Shown in pieces: positions 22,896 to 35,652 of a stretch of 64,000 bases of DNA (the stretch's first letter is position 1; each line of letters opens with the position of its first letter). The position numbers and the translations under genes are program-made. Below the pieces are notes generated by a model. The model saw nothing but the letters and a program-made list of their open reading frames with translations, searched no databases and was not told the origin of the DNA. Source of the stretch: Hymenopellis radicata (Eukaryota; Basidiomycota; Agaricomycetes; Agaricales; Physalacriaceae). Location of the stretch: contig JADNRX010000050.1 of the NCBI GenBank assembly GCA_015501595.1, positions 62,001 through 126,000 of the forward strand. Reading direction: 5' to 3'.

Positions 22896-23131
22896 TTTAT
22901 TGATATGACTACACTATGGTGACGCCCACGCGCGGACTACTATGTACAACGGACTCGAGTTAATACTTACTTACTTTCTTACCACCACCATCGCCTACGG
23001 CTTCGCTACTCCTGTATATCGCCTGTTTCGCAATGTACTTCTCTGTCGTGCTAACTGGGCTTTAAGGCAAGGCGAGGGATAGGCGTTCCATTTCATGTAA
23101 GTGTACTCGCCGTGGTTCTGACTCGATATTC

Positions 23132-23345
23132 TTGCTGAGCGATGGGACTTTTGTTGGGAAAGAGGGCCCGTTTGAGTTGCTCGATTGGGGGTTGAGGACC
23201 ACTCCTTTTTGGAGCGGCAGAAGCTTCCGTATATCTTCCATGCACCTTGGATTTACAGCGTTGACTTCGTGGAACGACCACTCCATTAATCAGACGAAGC
23301 AAGGGGCTAAGCACTTCGAGCGGAGGGCCTGCAAGCCCGCCGGTT
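23132..23345 (+). pseudogene. 3'-end fragment of an F-box paralogue
   Basis: About 160 bp resemble the end of copy 2: GPFELLDW, a region equal to 'REKLPYVFRR' in another frame, and 'DFVERPLH' in the frame gacttcgtggaacgaccact. No F-box or start is present. It forms the left part of copy B of the direct duplication. Confidence 0.7.
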
Positions 23346-23783
23346 AAGTACTGTATTTGTAAAGTCAGTGGCCATTCCTACAGATCTAGAGGAAATACTT
23401 ATAGTCTGTACAGTATAAATTAAAACAAGCCAGTTTTGCTCGCGTCTCTTGATTACAATCTTGTTAATGAAAAAAATAGCATTCACAACTTCTGGTAAGT
23501 ACATGGCCAAGAACCGCTTAACATCGACATCGAACAGCAATAATAATGGAATCAGACAAGACATCGAATTATCTGTGTGGCTGCATAGAGATTAATTCTA
23601 TGTAATCGACAACTACCACAGGCTTGCTCGAACACCGCTCTTTCTGAGTTCCCGCAAGTGGTCCAAAACTGCGGGCATGAATTCGCATCCATTTCGTCTC
23701 CCCAGAACGACCGAAGAAAGACCCAATGTTCCCCCTCCGTCGCCAACCCGCGACGACAGCATGGCCATCAGACTGTCATGTGG
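23165..23783. repeat. Direct duplication, copy B
   Basis: Counterpart of 20870-21497. In this copy the minus-strand F-box gene at the right end is still complete, which suggests that copy A is the truncated duplicate. Confidence 0.75.
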
Positions 23784-25306
23784 ATGGCAGTCTTCCGCCC
23801 ACACAAGCTCCAGCGCCTCAAGCTGGGGGATAAGAGAACGGTCCGTCATTCCCGGGATGAGCTCAGTGAGGAGAGGAGGCCCCGAGATGGCTTCGATGAC
23901 GGTGAGGCTCTGCAGCTTCGGCATCGCCTGCAGCGCTTGTACAAGAGTCTGCGCCATCGGAGCGGCGAGACATACGTGCTGCGCTCGATATCGGCCATGC
24001 ATCGTGAGATTGAATGATTCGAGCATGCATTTGGAGGTTTCCAAGAGTTTGGGAACTGCCTCCAACACGTTGGCCCACGATTGCTCCTTTTCGCGCCCAT
24101 CTGTATCGGCAGGATCTGGAGCAACAATCGTAAGAGCCTTGAGGCCAGGAATAGACGCCAATTCAAGAAAACGTTTGAAGTCCATCGTCCAGAACTCTGT
24201 ATTGAACACGATGTGCGTAATTGATGGTGAAAGCAAGAAAGTCTTTCCACCCCATCCGTCATCCAATCCGTCAAAAGGACACGGGGGGTACACGACGAGT
24301 GTTGAAGTTCCCTCCTTGCTATCAGCGAATGAACGATTTAGGGCTGCCAGCCACTCCAACTTGTCTCGATTCGTGTGTAATTCGGAAATGTTTGTTGGTA
24401 GCCCGCAATTAATCCACAGCCAACCCCCATCTTCATTTAGATCCAGGTATGTGAGACGGGGCACATTTTGAAAAGCGGAGGGAGATGGCCCGAAATTGCG
24501 CACAGGTTTTATCGGTGCCAATGTGAGAGACTCAAGAAGGGGAAGTCCAAGACCTTCCTTTGTCGTATGGTCGTCAAGCAAATCCAAGTCCTCCTCCCCC
24601 ACATGAAACTCGACAGCTTTCCAACGTCTGAATGTGCTGTAGATTTCATGCATACATTCCACGTCGTACTTGTATGCGAGAACACTGGCACACTCATCCG
24701 GCGTCAGTGTGATGCCCGCGTCGGCCGCGTCGGACAACCCTTTACGTATACAATGTTGAATGCATTGTGTATCGATCTTGAGTAATATCGGAAGCTCCCC
24801 GCATCGTTCAAGATAATACTGAACAGCGCGCGCGCCTCCGGTCCCGACCCCCCTATGTAGATATTGGTCCACAAGCGCGGAGCCGCCATAGCAATGTCCC
24901 GCCACTTGAAGCATACAAGACTGATGCTAAGAGGGGTTTTGTGATACTCGGGTTCGTAGGACGTGCAGGCAAAGGCGAAAACGAGAGTAAGAATTTCAGT
25001 GGGAAGCTGGCGGATGGGGGAGTGGGTTGTGTACGCGCGAGTTTGGCGAATGTGGTAATCCAAATGCGCACGATGCTTTTTGAGAGTCGGAAGGAGGATT
25101 TCCATGCGCTGGATCTCTACTGCTAGAGCAGCGGACTCAGCGCTGAGGTCAGGGAGACCACTTTCCAGTGCGAAAGCGTCATTTCGGGAAAGATTATGGT
25201 ATGCCCTGGCGACGTTGGTGGCAAAAGGAAGGGCGTAGGATTTTAATGTCATGGATGCATGGCATTGTGGGCAGAATTCAACAAAGGTGTTCAAATCAGC
25301 AGACAT
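23613..25306 (-). CDS. F-box paralogue 3, full length with one frame break
   Basis: ATG at 25306 gives EFCPQCHASMTLKSY, a coiled coil (AALAVEIQRMEILLPTLKKH, residues ~60-80), the F-box SPIRQLPTEILTLVFAFAC (about 96-140) and WRDIAMAAPRLWTNIY. A one-base loss near 24817 follows: the paralogue has TTCAAGTATTATC where this copy has TTCAGTATTATC. The next frame then runs uninterrupted through LRR-like segments (LESLTL, LTYLDL, LKALTIV, LQSLTVIEA, LEALELVW) to GVRASLW. With the break repaired the protein would have about 560 residues. Role by family: SCF substrate receptor, substrate unknown. Divergent from RIB4, start to start about 340 bp. A 5' UTR intron (donor GTAAGTCG, acceptor TATTAG just before the ATG) is shared with paralogue 4. 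Confidence 0.8.
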
Positions 25307-25642
25307 TTTTGGCCTAATAGAGCTAAGACAACATCAGGTGCCGGTGAAATCGACTTACAGTACGTGTTGACGGCAATCTGAGAAGAGCCAGCTGGTTCCT
25401 ACGTTCAGAAAACGCCTGCATCGTTGAAGTCAAATGGAATCGAAGTTCAATTGAGTCTGCTTCGCTTACCGGCGAAGATTTAGACTCTGTGCTCTTAAAT
25501 ACAGGGACCTTCAAAGAGGAGATGAACGTTTTTGCCAAGTTGCAACTCGCTCTAGTACATGTGGCGGTGCAGCGGAGGTTGGGCGGTGATCGGCGACGGG
25601 TACGGCAACCAAACTCACTCTTGACGACCACTGCGCTCATCG

Positions 25643-26325
<683 letters not shown>

Positions 26326-26987
26326 AACAGGAAGAGCCAGAAGTATAATTGTCAATTAATGTAATTCTTTTGAAGACGCTAGCGTCGGTCATGTATCCGA
26401 CCCCCGGAAAGTTGCACTCAATCATCTGACCAAAATCCACAAACCCTGCTATGTTCACAATTCGAGAACATTACAAGTGTGAGTATTCTTAGACCCACAA
26501 GATAACACTCTGACATCCTTTCAGGTCTTGTTAACATATTCAGGACTGCAACATGGCTAGGGTTAGCGCTGATAAGACTCCTGCATCAGTAGTTGCAGAT
26601 TCCGTGACGCTCAAACTTGGAGACTGGGAACCTTTGCGAACCTCCAAACAGGAGTTGATTGCGAGTACCGTCGAAGAGGGAGACTGATGCGCCTAAATGT
26701 CCTGCAGACCTTTTTTGTGATCCGCCCTTGGGTTCGCATTTGGTAAACGGAGATAAAACCGAGATTGAGAATTCCAATCTTTCTCATCTTCAGGTCACTA
26801 TGTCCGAACAGGTGCTGCATCCGATCCCGCTTCCTATCAAACTGCGGGACACCGACCGCATTCGTATCATCGATGAGTCGCGATCGGAGTTTGAGCACAA
26901 GTGGTCGGCGCAGTCAGATGACATCGAGATGCAGGGAGAACAGGGACCTAGTGGCTTGCGGCACGCTCTTTCATCTTGACCTCCATG
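26326..26987. other. Spacer with short unassigned frames
   Basis: A 44-codon frame (ATG 26553) and a 58-codon frame starting near 26801 (MSEQVLHPIPLPIKLRD) are compositionally coding-like, but no junction links them convincingly to the gene at 26988. Left unassigned. Confidence 0.35.
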
Positions 26988-27474
26988 GCGGACACGAAGA
27001 CGAGCGAAGCGACGAGTGTATGCTTCCCCCTCTCATATGCCGCGCACCATTACTGTGCTGACGATGATGAACAGGCGTTCACCCCCACCCCAGCACAAGT
27101 TCAAGCCATCTTCCTCAAGGTACTACTCCCCCGTCCTGTCCTGGATTGTTATCGACGCCCATCTAACGCCCCGCCCCCCTCCCCAGCTCACCGCCGTCTT
27201 CCAAGACCCCGCGAAGCGCGTCGCGCCGGCGCAGAGCGCCCTGGGCACGCCGTGGCTGCTCGAGCTGCACCAGCTGCTGCTGCAGATCCCGCCCGAGGCG
27301 CCCGAGTACCAGCAGGCGCAGGCGCTGCTCGGGCCCGTGCACTGGAGTGAGGCGTTCTCGCTGCGCCTCACGAGCGCCCTCGCGCACGACGCGGTGGCGC
27401 TGCCGGCGGCGTCTCCTCCTATCAAGGTCGTGGTGAATCAGAATATTAAACGAGACCGAACGGCCCGGACGTAG
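26988..27474 (+). CDS. Small hypothetical protein
   Basis: ATG in CCTCCATGGCG starts exon 1 (26988-27119). A 67-bp intron with donor GTACTA and a pyrimidine-rich acceptor CCCCTCCCCAG leads to exon 2 (27187-27474), in phase, for 139 residues. Exon 2 has strong third-position G/C and reads as amphipathic helices (LGTPWLLELHQLLLQI, VHWSEAFSLRLTSAL), ending with a basic tail NQNIKRDRTART. No motif I recognise and no signal peptide. Base usage in exon 2 is clearly that of a translated gene, so I believe it is real; its function is unknown. Confidence 0.55.
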
Positions 27475-28700
27475 GCCCGACAAAACGCTGGATGGATGGT
27501 GTGTGGCGATCACGATGAGTGATTTGTAGTTTTTTTTTTGGTTGTTATCTTTGAAGGGCTTTTGTTGTTGGAATTATACCTGATTAAACGGCACATCTTT
27601 TGGTGGAAAACGGGCGTAAGTAGACGTATACGGTGACGGTATGGGACCTTCGCATCGTGTTCGACTAGCGTTTTAGGACTAGTAAGATCGTCGGATTCGG
27701 AAGGGACGGTCTGCGTCAAATGCGGTGCGACGGCCCTGTCCCCGGATCGACTGCGCTTGCAAGAGACGTGGTTTAAGATGGACAAACGGACCAGAATCGA
27801 GTTGGATCACGGTCGCAACAGCGGCCGGAGCCAGAACTTCTTGTAGCTGTGGATAAATTCCAAATCGAAGCTCTGTCGAGTTTGGTCCTGGTGTATCAGT
27901 CTCGAGTGTCAAGTGACAGTCTTCATTGACACCGTCATCAAGACAGGTCCTCATCCAATCTTCATCTTCAGGCGAACATTAGAAACATGAGACGAATGTG
28001 ATGGATTCCTACAAGGTGTACATGTGATCGGTAAGTGTGGCCACTAACCTCTAGTAACGACCATATAAATCATCCGTTCTCCGGGATGTAAGGCTTGTGT
28101 ATCAAGATATGAATGTTATAATAATTTGTGTAGAGCAGGACGGACTGGTTGAAAATGAGGATCCCGGCGCAGGTGTTCGGGAATCGAGTCGACCCAGGCG
28201 TTTAGCGACAAATCTAGTTCCGATACGACGTTCTGTTCCCAGTTCTTGTCCGTGTGGCGCAATTTATCCTTGTTCGGAGAATACTGAACCGCCATTAGAG
28301 GGTCTTAGACGTGCAGCGACGAAAGCCGAAGACATTCTACAACGTCAAAGCGGTAAAGATTCGGATGATGCTGCCTCCGAACGCAAACGGGATCTTCTGC
28401 CTGTCCAAACAGTCGTGTGCCTCAATTCACACCCTCCAGTTCCCAGCCAGTTCCTCAAGCGGTCCCTTTCAGAAGTGATACGTCCGTTTGCTAGTGCCTT
28501 ATGATGTTCAAGAGACGCGAGCAGCACGCGAGAGAGTCTCAGTCAGAGACCTTCAAGCGGCAGCCTCCGATATAAACAATGCCAAAGTGGTCTCTGGCTA
28601 CCTCAACCAGACAAGCTGGGACTCCCCTTGCCGTCAACACGTAGTACCGTAAGTCGATTTCACAGCAATCTTATGTTATCTCAGCTTTATTAGGCCAAAA
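27475..28700. other. Spacer and upstream region of F-box paralogue 4
   Basis: A 135-codon frame at 28097-28504 (PCGAIYPCSENTE) has no supporting family, start context or introns. The last ~100 bp (from 'ttgccgtcaacacgta' at about 28630) is the inverted counterpart of the region upstream of paralogue 3 and contains its 5' UTR intron (GTAAGTCG to TATTAG). Confidence 0.5.
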
Positions 28701-30394
28701 ATGTCTGCTAATTTGAACAGATCTGTTGAATTCTGCCCAAATGCCGTGCATCCATGACATTGAAGTCCTATACCCTTCCTTTTGCCACCAACGTTGCCAG
28801 GGCATACCATAATCTTTCTCGAAGTGACGCCTTCGCACTGGAAAGCGGTCTCTCTGACCCCAGTGCCGAGTCCGCTGCTTTAGCAGTAGAGATCCGGCGC
28901 GTGAAAGCCCTCCTTGCGACTCTCAAAAAGCATTCTGCGCATTTGGATCACCACATTCGCCAAACTCGCATGTACACAACCCACTCCCCCATCCGCCAGT
29001 TTCCTACTGAAATTCTTACTCTCATATTCGCCTTCGCATGCACGTCCTACGAGCCCGAGTATCACAAGACCCCTCTTAGCATCAGTCTTGTATGCTCCAA
29101 GTGGCGGGACATCGCTATGGCGGCTCCGCGCTTGTGGACCAATATTTATGCAGGACCTGAACCGGAAGCTCGCGCGCTGTTCAAGTATTATCTTGAACGA
29201 TGCGGAGAGCTTCCGATATCACTCAAGATTGATAAACCGTGCATTGCTGATCGTGCTCCCCCTTCAAACTTGGAAGATTCCGACGGAAGTTCCGACTTGG
29301 AATCAACGCCGGATGAAGGTGCCCTGGCATATCCGAGTCCGGAACACATGGAGGCTATGCATGAAATATACAGCACATTCAGACGTTGGGTAGCTGTCGA
29401 GTTTCATGTGCAGAAGGAGGATCTATTCTTGCTTGCCAACCATACAACAAAGCAGGGTCTCGGGCTTCCCATTCTGGAGTCTCTCACATTAGCACTAAAA
29501 AACAGTGTGCACAATTTCGACAAACTCCCCTCCGCTTTTCAAAATGTGCCCCATCTCACATGCCTGGATCTAAACCAGGATGGGGGTAGGTTGTTCCCGT
29601 ATTCAGGGCTACCAACAAACGTTTCCGAAATACGCACGAATCAGGAGTGCTTGGACTACCTAGTGACCTCAAGTCGTTCACTCGCTGATAACGAGGATGG
29701 AAATTCGACCCTCGTCGTATACACCTTGTGCCCTTTAGTGAGCGATTTTGTTCGACTCGGAAAGATGTGTTCCTTGCGTTCATCATCAATTACGCGCCTC
29801 GTGTTCAATTCGAACGTCTGGACGCCGGACTTGAAATGTTTTCTTGAGTTGGCGTACATTCCTAGCCTCAAGGCTCTTACGATTGTTCCTCGAGATCCCG
29901 ATACAGATGGGCGCGAAAATGAGCGGGCGCGGTCCAATTTGCTGGAGACACTTCCCACATTCTTGAACAACTCCAAATGTGCGCTCGAATCGTTCAATCT
30001 CACGATGCATGGCCGATATCGAGCGCAGCACGTATGTCTCGCCGCTCCGATGGCGCAGACTCTTGTACAAGCGCTGCAGGCGATGCCGAAGCTGCAGAGC
30101 CTCACTGTCATCGAAGCCACCTCGGGGCCTCCTCTCCTCACTGAGCTCATCCCAGAGATGACGGGCCGTTCTCTTATCCCTCAGCTCGAGGCGCTGGAGC
30201 TTGTGTGGGCGGAAGACCGCCATCCAGACGACAGTCTGATGACCATGTTGTCGTCGCGGGTTGGCGACGGAGAAGGGACATTGGGTCTTTCTTCGGTTGT
30301 GCTGGGTAGACGAAATGGAGGCGAGTTCATGCCGACAGTTATAGCCCACTTGCAGGAACTCAGAAAGAGCGGTGTCCGGGCGAGCCTATGGTAA
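28701..30394 (+). CDS. F-box paralogue 4, full length
   Basis: The long frame from ATG 28754 gives 546 residues: coiled coil (LAVEIRRVKALLATLKKH), F-box SPIRQFPTEILTLIFAFAC, WRDIAMAAPRLWTNIY, then LRR-like segments to GVRASLW. The family N-terminus (start at 28701, SVEFCP then a Cys/His pair) is present but shifted by a one-base loss near 28740, so translation from 28701 would stop early and 28754 is the likely start in this copy. The third quarter is nearly identical to paralogue 3 (for example LTMHGRYRAQHVCLAAPMAQ), while residues ~160-200 are quite different (acidic ENxEDSDGSSD-like insert). Predicted SCF substrate receptor. Confidence 0.8.
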
Positions 30395-31045
30395 TAGACG
30401 GTTAATTAGGCTCTATCTAGCCACCGTTAGGAACCATAATACGGTGTCTTAGCGAATGTCATCGTCCCAAATCGTACGAATAGTTGCTGTTGGGTGTCAG
30501 CGTAAAGCGGTTACGGCAATGTATTAGTTGTGAATGCGGTTTTGGACCATAAGAGCCATGTTCAACTTGAGACTCGAGAAAGCCGTGGCGCTGTACATGG
30601 TAAGCATATGGCCTTTCCGTGCGCCACAATCGTCTGAATGCTCTATAGCGTTTCGTTGGCTGACACGGAAATCCCCCCGAGGAGGCCACTCGTTCATTTA
30701 TTATCAAAGAGATTATAGCTAGCTTGGCTCGCATGCTCGTACACAGACAATTCAAGAAATCCAGTCGAATCAGCGCAAGCCGCGGATTCAAGACCAATTT
30801 GCCTGCTGTAAAGGTCGGTAAAATCTCGCATTATCCATGGATGGAAGTCCTCGTGCTCCAGACATTGAAGCAGTGTTGATGATGAAACCGAGGAGAACCG
30901 AGGCCAGGAGAGCGCGACGAAATACTAAATACAGTCGTATCATGCGCGGGATTCCAGATGGCGACACCTGGGCGACGTTAGCCGGAACGAGATAGGTAGG
31001 CGGTATTTGAGGTGGTACTATCGATGGGGATGCTGCCCCACCAAG
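30395..31045. other. Intergenic, nothing recognised
   Basis: Only short frames on both strands without domain evidence; convergent 3' ends of the flanking F-box genes. Confidence 0.45.
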
Positions 31046-32286
31046 TCAAACGTGATGGAGATAGGGTAGGTTGAAGCACAAGACCTGGAGGCGGAGGCTA
31101 CACTTCATCTTCAGCTTCTCCAGCGGCCCAACCTTCTGTATAATGTCCTCGAACCGGCGCTGAAGATCCAGCATACTCTGCCTCCTCTGCTCATAACGCT
31201 CCGGTTCGCAGAAGAGCGTGATGCACAGCAACTCGAGTCTACTGCGTTCAGAGTGCTCCGCCATGAACAAAATATCTCTCCACGTCTCGCGGTCGAATGA
31301 TGTCCGAAGCATTCTTCCGAAGGACCCTCGAAATACGAATCCGATTTCCTCCGTGATACTGTGATTGTCTAAATGGTATGCGAGATGGACTGGAGGTTGA
31401 AGACATTTCTCCCCATGTCAACGATGACGGCGTGTGCACGCCCCATCAAGTTCCTCGCGTATCGGTCTATATGTATTCCAATGAGCATTCTTCTCGAGTT
31501 GACAGAAAAGTACAAACTGAACCACCACCAGGCGAGCGACACTTCTCGAGGACCAGAATACTCGTAGTAGAGGTTGGCAAGGTCTATGCAATCTTCTTCC
31601 ATGAAAGGCAGATCCAAGAGAGTCAGCCGTAGGATATTTACAACTTAAAAGCTTCTCTTTCGGACAAATACGAGGATGCACTCACTATGAGTCTCGGGGA
31701 ACGCAATAACATCCGTAAGCATATACTCCGAAAACTGGCGGATGAGAAGAAAACGCAGATTCGGCATCCTAGAAAGCAACAGACGAAAATTCGCGGCCGT
31801 GACACCCTTGACCGTGACCTGCTCGTTTGACCCATCGACTAATAGAGACTGAACAGTCGACGAAGCCAGGCACGGCATAACGCGCTTGTAATCCGCCGCC
31901 AGTGAGCCCGAACCATCCTCAAAGTGGATATCCATATCCCTCAAAGCCGTGAGCTGGGAGATCACATTCTTTAGGGCAGATACAGCGCGTCGTTTCGCGT
32001 ATACGCCTTTCGTCGCGAGCATGACCGACCTCAGGTCCAGCCTTACGACAAAAGCCCCAATGGCGGCGCCGTAGAAGGAGAGAATGTCAAGGAATACGAA
32101 GAGGTCCAGTGGCTTCGATTCGTCCTCGCGCGGTTTAAAGTCGATTTGGACATATGTGTAGAGGTATCTGCGAGCGCGTTTGAAACAGCACGCGGCTGAA
32201 AGGAGGGAGAGGAGGAGCTTCTTCTCGCCATAGCGGTGACTGTCGACGATTGTGTCAATGAGCTCGATGGGTAGTTGCGGTGCCAT
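31046..32286 (-). CDS. F-box-like protein of a second family
   Basis: Starts ATG at 32286 with LPIELIDTIVDSHRYGEKKL and SAACCFKRARRYLYTYVQI, the common mushroom F-box opening placed at the extreme N-terminus, unlike the array family. Exon 1 runs to about 31689; an intron (GTGAGTGC to TTTTAAG) joins VNILRLTLLDLPFMEEDC. A one-base break near 31385 is needed to pass from FNLQS to LAYHLDNHSITEEIG and MLRTSFDRETWRD, ending at NLPYLHHV. Leucine-rich segments (LTALRDMDIHF, MPNLRFLLIRQF) suggest a substrate-binding surface. Predicted ubiquitin-ligase adaptor; substrate unknown. Confidence 0.65.
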
Positions 32287-32897
32287 ATATGGGAGGCGTC
32301 TTGCTGGTGGTAGTCACGAAACCCGCTTTTTATAGGGAAGAGAATAGAATCGTTGCCTTCTATGGATGTTGTTGTGATTGGCGTACAGGGTGGTAAAGAA
32401 CGACCCAAAAAGAGAACAATAACATGCAAGAAGGAGGACAAAAGAGACTGCTTAGTGCCGAAACTCCGACACGGCATAAAAGTCACATGCAAAGGGATGC
32501 TTGCAAGTTGAAGTTGCTGTTGGCTTGCATCGCCAATCAGTATCGACGCGTTATGTACGAACATTCAACGGAAGTAAGTCTTTTATAGGCCTTGCTGAAT
32601 TCGGACCTCCGCCTGGAGAAGGTATAGTGGAAGTCATTGGGTTCAGTCATTTTAAGGTTAGAGGAACATCGACGGCAGCTGGATGTGCAGCCTTTAAGCG
32701 GATGGAATTCTCTCTTGACGATCTTGAGTCTTAATTCCATTCACGATCTGGCTGCCAATCCCTATGAATGTTAGCTAAAGTAAGTCCGCTTCAAGATGAT
32801 GTCCTTCTGATTGAAATGAATAATGTAATGCTCGCAGAGATGAGCATAATGCATATAGTACTAGGTAGATTATAGGGATCGCAAGGCAATCTTACTG
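32287..32897. other. Intergenic, nothing recognised
   Basis: Upstream region of the F-box-like gene and 3' region of the alcohol dehydrogenase gene. A 77-codon frame at 32501 has no support. Confidence 0.45.
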
Positions 32898-34367
32898 TTA
32901 TTTGTGGTGCTTCGGAATCAACACGGTGCGGCCTGTGATCTCATACGATCTCATCCTATCAATAACCTCATTAACCTTCTCGAGAGACTCCGTGTTGAAG
33001 ACCCCTCGCACAGCACCTTTATCGAACAGATCCAAGACGGCTTCAGTCGAGCTTCGTGGGCCGTAGAGGCTTCCGAGGACTAAGACATGTGTTAATACAT
33101 GTGAGGGTGTTGTGGAAAGCCGCATACCTGAGATGCCAGAGTCTATGATTTGGGGAGAAGAGAAATTCATTGACTCTTCCGAGATACCGACCTACTTGCC
33201 ACATCAACAATGATTGACGAGAAGCTTCTGTCAGTTACGCACGATCACGGCTTTGCCTTGAGAGGGGAAGTTGATCCCATTGCCTTGCATCGCGGAGAGC
33301 GCAAAGCCGAAGGCTATCAAATCTCCGTCAGCCTGGGACGTTAGAGGAGATTTGAGATAACTGACTCTGAGAGGTTGAAACGAAATCGATAGTGATATCC
33401 ACCGTCAGTTTGTTTGCACTAAGCAGTTGATTCAATGTCGCGAGATCATACGCCGCCTCAGCACCCAGCTCCAGTGCAAGTTTCCGGGCTTCCGGCTTAA
33501 TGTCAACAGCGTAGACTAATGGCGTACCGTTCAATGACCGGTCTGATAAGGGTTAATAGGAATGAGCCATACCAGTAGCCCCGTAATGCTTCGCGTACTG
33601 AAGGCCAAGATGACCAAGGCCGCCAATTCCGAAAATGAGAACCTTGAAGTTGGTGCCTTCCTTTCTGTCAGCGGAAGAAATTGTCAATATGTGTGGAGAA
33701 TAAGAAAAATCGAGACTTACGCCAGCGACATCATGTACAGCATGATACGCCGTTGTCCCAGCATCGGAAGCCATGGCGGCTTCTTCGATGGAGACACCTT
33801 CCGGCTATACAACGACCCTCATGAGGAAACCTTCTTCGCAGCAACAACAGGAAACACTTACCACCGGGACTAATTGATCCTGCGGGACCACTACGTAGTC
33901 CGCGTATGCGCCGTCATGACCGAGACCCTCGATATTGAGGGGGACAGGCAGACCCATGGTACCGTGCACGCATGGTGTAATGGTGGTAATAGTGTAAAGC
34001 TTGCCGAATTTAGCCTTGGTCGGGTCGACACCTTCTCCATGTCTTGAACAATCGTCAGTGCTTTGCACACCAGCGACAAAACGAAACGAGCTCACGCGAC
34101 GGGTACACCGCAGAACTCATGTCCCATGATGTAGGTACGTGTGTCCAAAACCGCACCAGAAAGCACTGCGACGTCGGTGTGGCACACTGTACAACGATAA
34201 TCAGGTCGAGCACGATGAATATTGCGAGGTATCTACAAACCGCCGCTAGCAGACACCTTAATCAAAACCTCCCCCTTCTTGGGTGTAGGGACGGGATGCG
34301 CCTTGTCGATGACTAGGGCGGTATGTCCTTCCTCGTAGGATGCGGAGAACATAGTGGTGGGGACCAT
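32898..34367 (-). CDS. Zinc-dependent alcohol dehydrogenase (MDR family)
   Basis: Nine exons join cleanly. In order: MFSASYEEGHTALVID, VCHTDVAVLSG (catalytic-zinc Cys), IMGHEFCGVPVA (zinc His and Glu), EGLGHDGAYADYVVVP, EEAAMASDAGTTAYHAV, the Rossmann motif KVLIFGIGGLGHLGLQYAK, VYAVDIKPEARKLALELGA and a C-terminal YGPRSSTEAVLDLFDKGAV, ending PKHHK. About 350 residues, cytosolic, NAD(P)-linked oxidation of alcohols or reduction of aldehydes; the precise substrate is not evident. The four-Cys structural zinc loop of classical yeast ADH is not obvious, placing it with shorter bacterial/fungal-type MDR enzymes. Start taken at 34367 (ATGGTTCCC-like context); ATG 34352 is an alternative. Confidence 0.88.
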
Positions 34368-34442
34368 TCTGGAGTTTGAGGAAGTAAGCAAGGTGTTGAA
34401 ACGTTTGAGAAATGATTGCTTGTGCTGTCGTTCGAGCCTCAT

Positions 34443-34504
34443 CGCTCTTATACCAGTCACGTCCGATCTTCGTCGCTCTTATACCAGTCACCTCCGATCT
34501 TTGT
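34443..34504. repeat. Two tandem 31-bp units upstream of the alcohol dehydrogenase
   Basis: CGCTCTTATACCAGTCAC followed by (g/c)tccgatctt(c/t)gt occurs twice head to tail with two mismatches, about 75 bp before the start codon. Position and spacing suggest duplicated regulatory sites, but no known motif is claimed. Confidence 0.75.
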
Positions 34505-35652
34505 CGGTCTCCAAACACTGGATTGCACCAGCTTCCAGTGTAAGCTCCAAATGTGGCGTTACTCTAGATTCCACGTCGGATTTAGCTTCAACCGGAAACG
34601 CAAGTCGAACATGACAGAAGAGATTATGGGGATCACGACCGCTGACCGACTTAGACTTCGGCTTTCCGATAAATGAGGCCAAGTTACTGTGCTCACCACT
34701 TGAGCGGAGCACGGCGGTCGTCACATGTCGTGTGTCATTCAATGGCCGAATGGTAATCCAACCGTAGATGGTGCATTTGACGGTATATCTGTTGTCGTGG
34801 CATAGAGCGCTTAAACTGTTCGCTGGGTGTCAACTAAGAGAATAGATTCATTTTCCGACTGACCTCAAATTTGAGACACTGCAAGAGAGAAGACCAACTA
34901 TACTTTGGTCATGATGCACTCAAAATCAGGCATATGATTCGGTGTCGTACGGAAAAGGTGAGAATATGAGACTGAAACAAATCGAGAAGACCGAACCATC
35001 TAGGCGGTGATGCGGCAGCCGCGACGGTGGCGAAGAAGGGACGGTGGCCACTGAACTGCACGTACCTACTGCATAACACCGGAAAATGGGTGAGAAACCT
35101 GTTTAAATGCGGTGGTCGTCAATAGACTTACGCCTACTTACGCAGAACGTGATGGTCACAGCATGGTCCGGTGCTGACCGGGTAGATATGCTAATACGCC
35201 CAGGCTGAGGTGCTGAAACTGCTGAAGGACGACAAAGTAGTAAGTAGTAAGCAGGTGCGTCGTTCCCCGGCCCGTCACCCTCGTTGCGTTCTTGAAAACA
35301 AGCTAAGAAATTGCTCCATCCGTACGCAGCTTCTTACACGGTTGCTCACCAAGTAAGATGATGGTTTGGGTTGTCTTTGATAGTGACCATGTTGACATCC
35401 GCGTAGGTCACGTGCTCCATCTCTCCTCTCTTCCCACAATCATCTCAAAAGTCCAAGCATAACCTAGCTCTACAAAATCACCTTGCAATACGCGTCATAG
35501 CCACTGTAAAGTGACCTGCAAGTCTTCTACCCCACCGAAGCGTCGACCGTGACAAGGTGAATCGCAATGGCGATCGTGTCCCAACTTATTTCTGACTATT
35601 TTATGACCCAGCGATATTCCACCTACCTGCGCATAGTAGTTCTCCGCTGACA
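34505..35652. other. Intergenic, nothing recognised
   Basis: Divergent upstream regions of the alcohol dehydrogenase and F-box paralogue 5. No coding frame, no repeat structure beyond the tandem units just before it. Confidence 0.45.

Noticed and set aside
27123..27513. Minus-strand frames opposite the small gene at 26988
   Set aside because: Result from high third-position G/C on the plus strand; Arg/Ala/Gln-rich with no motif.
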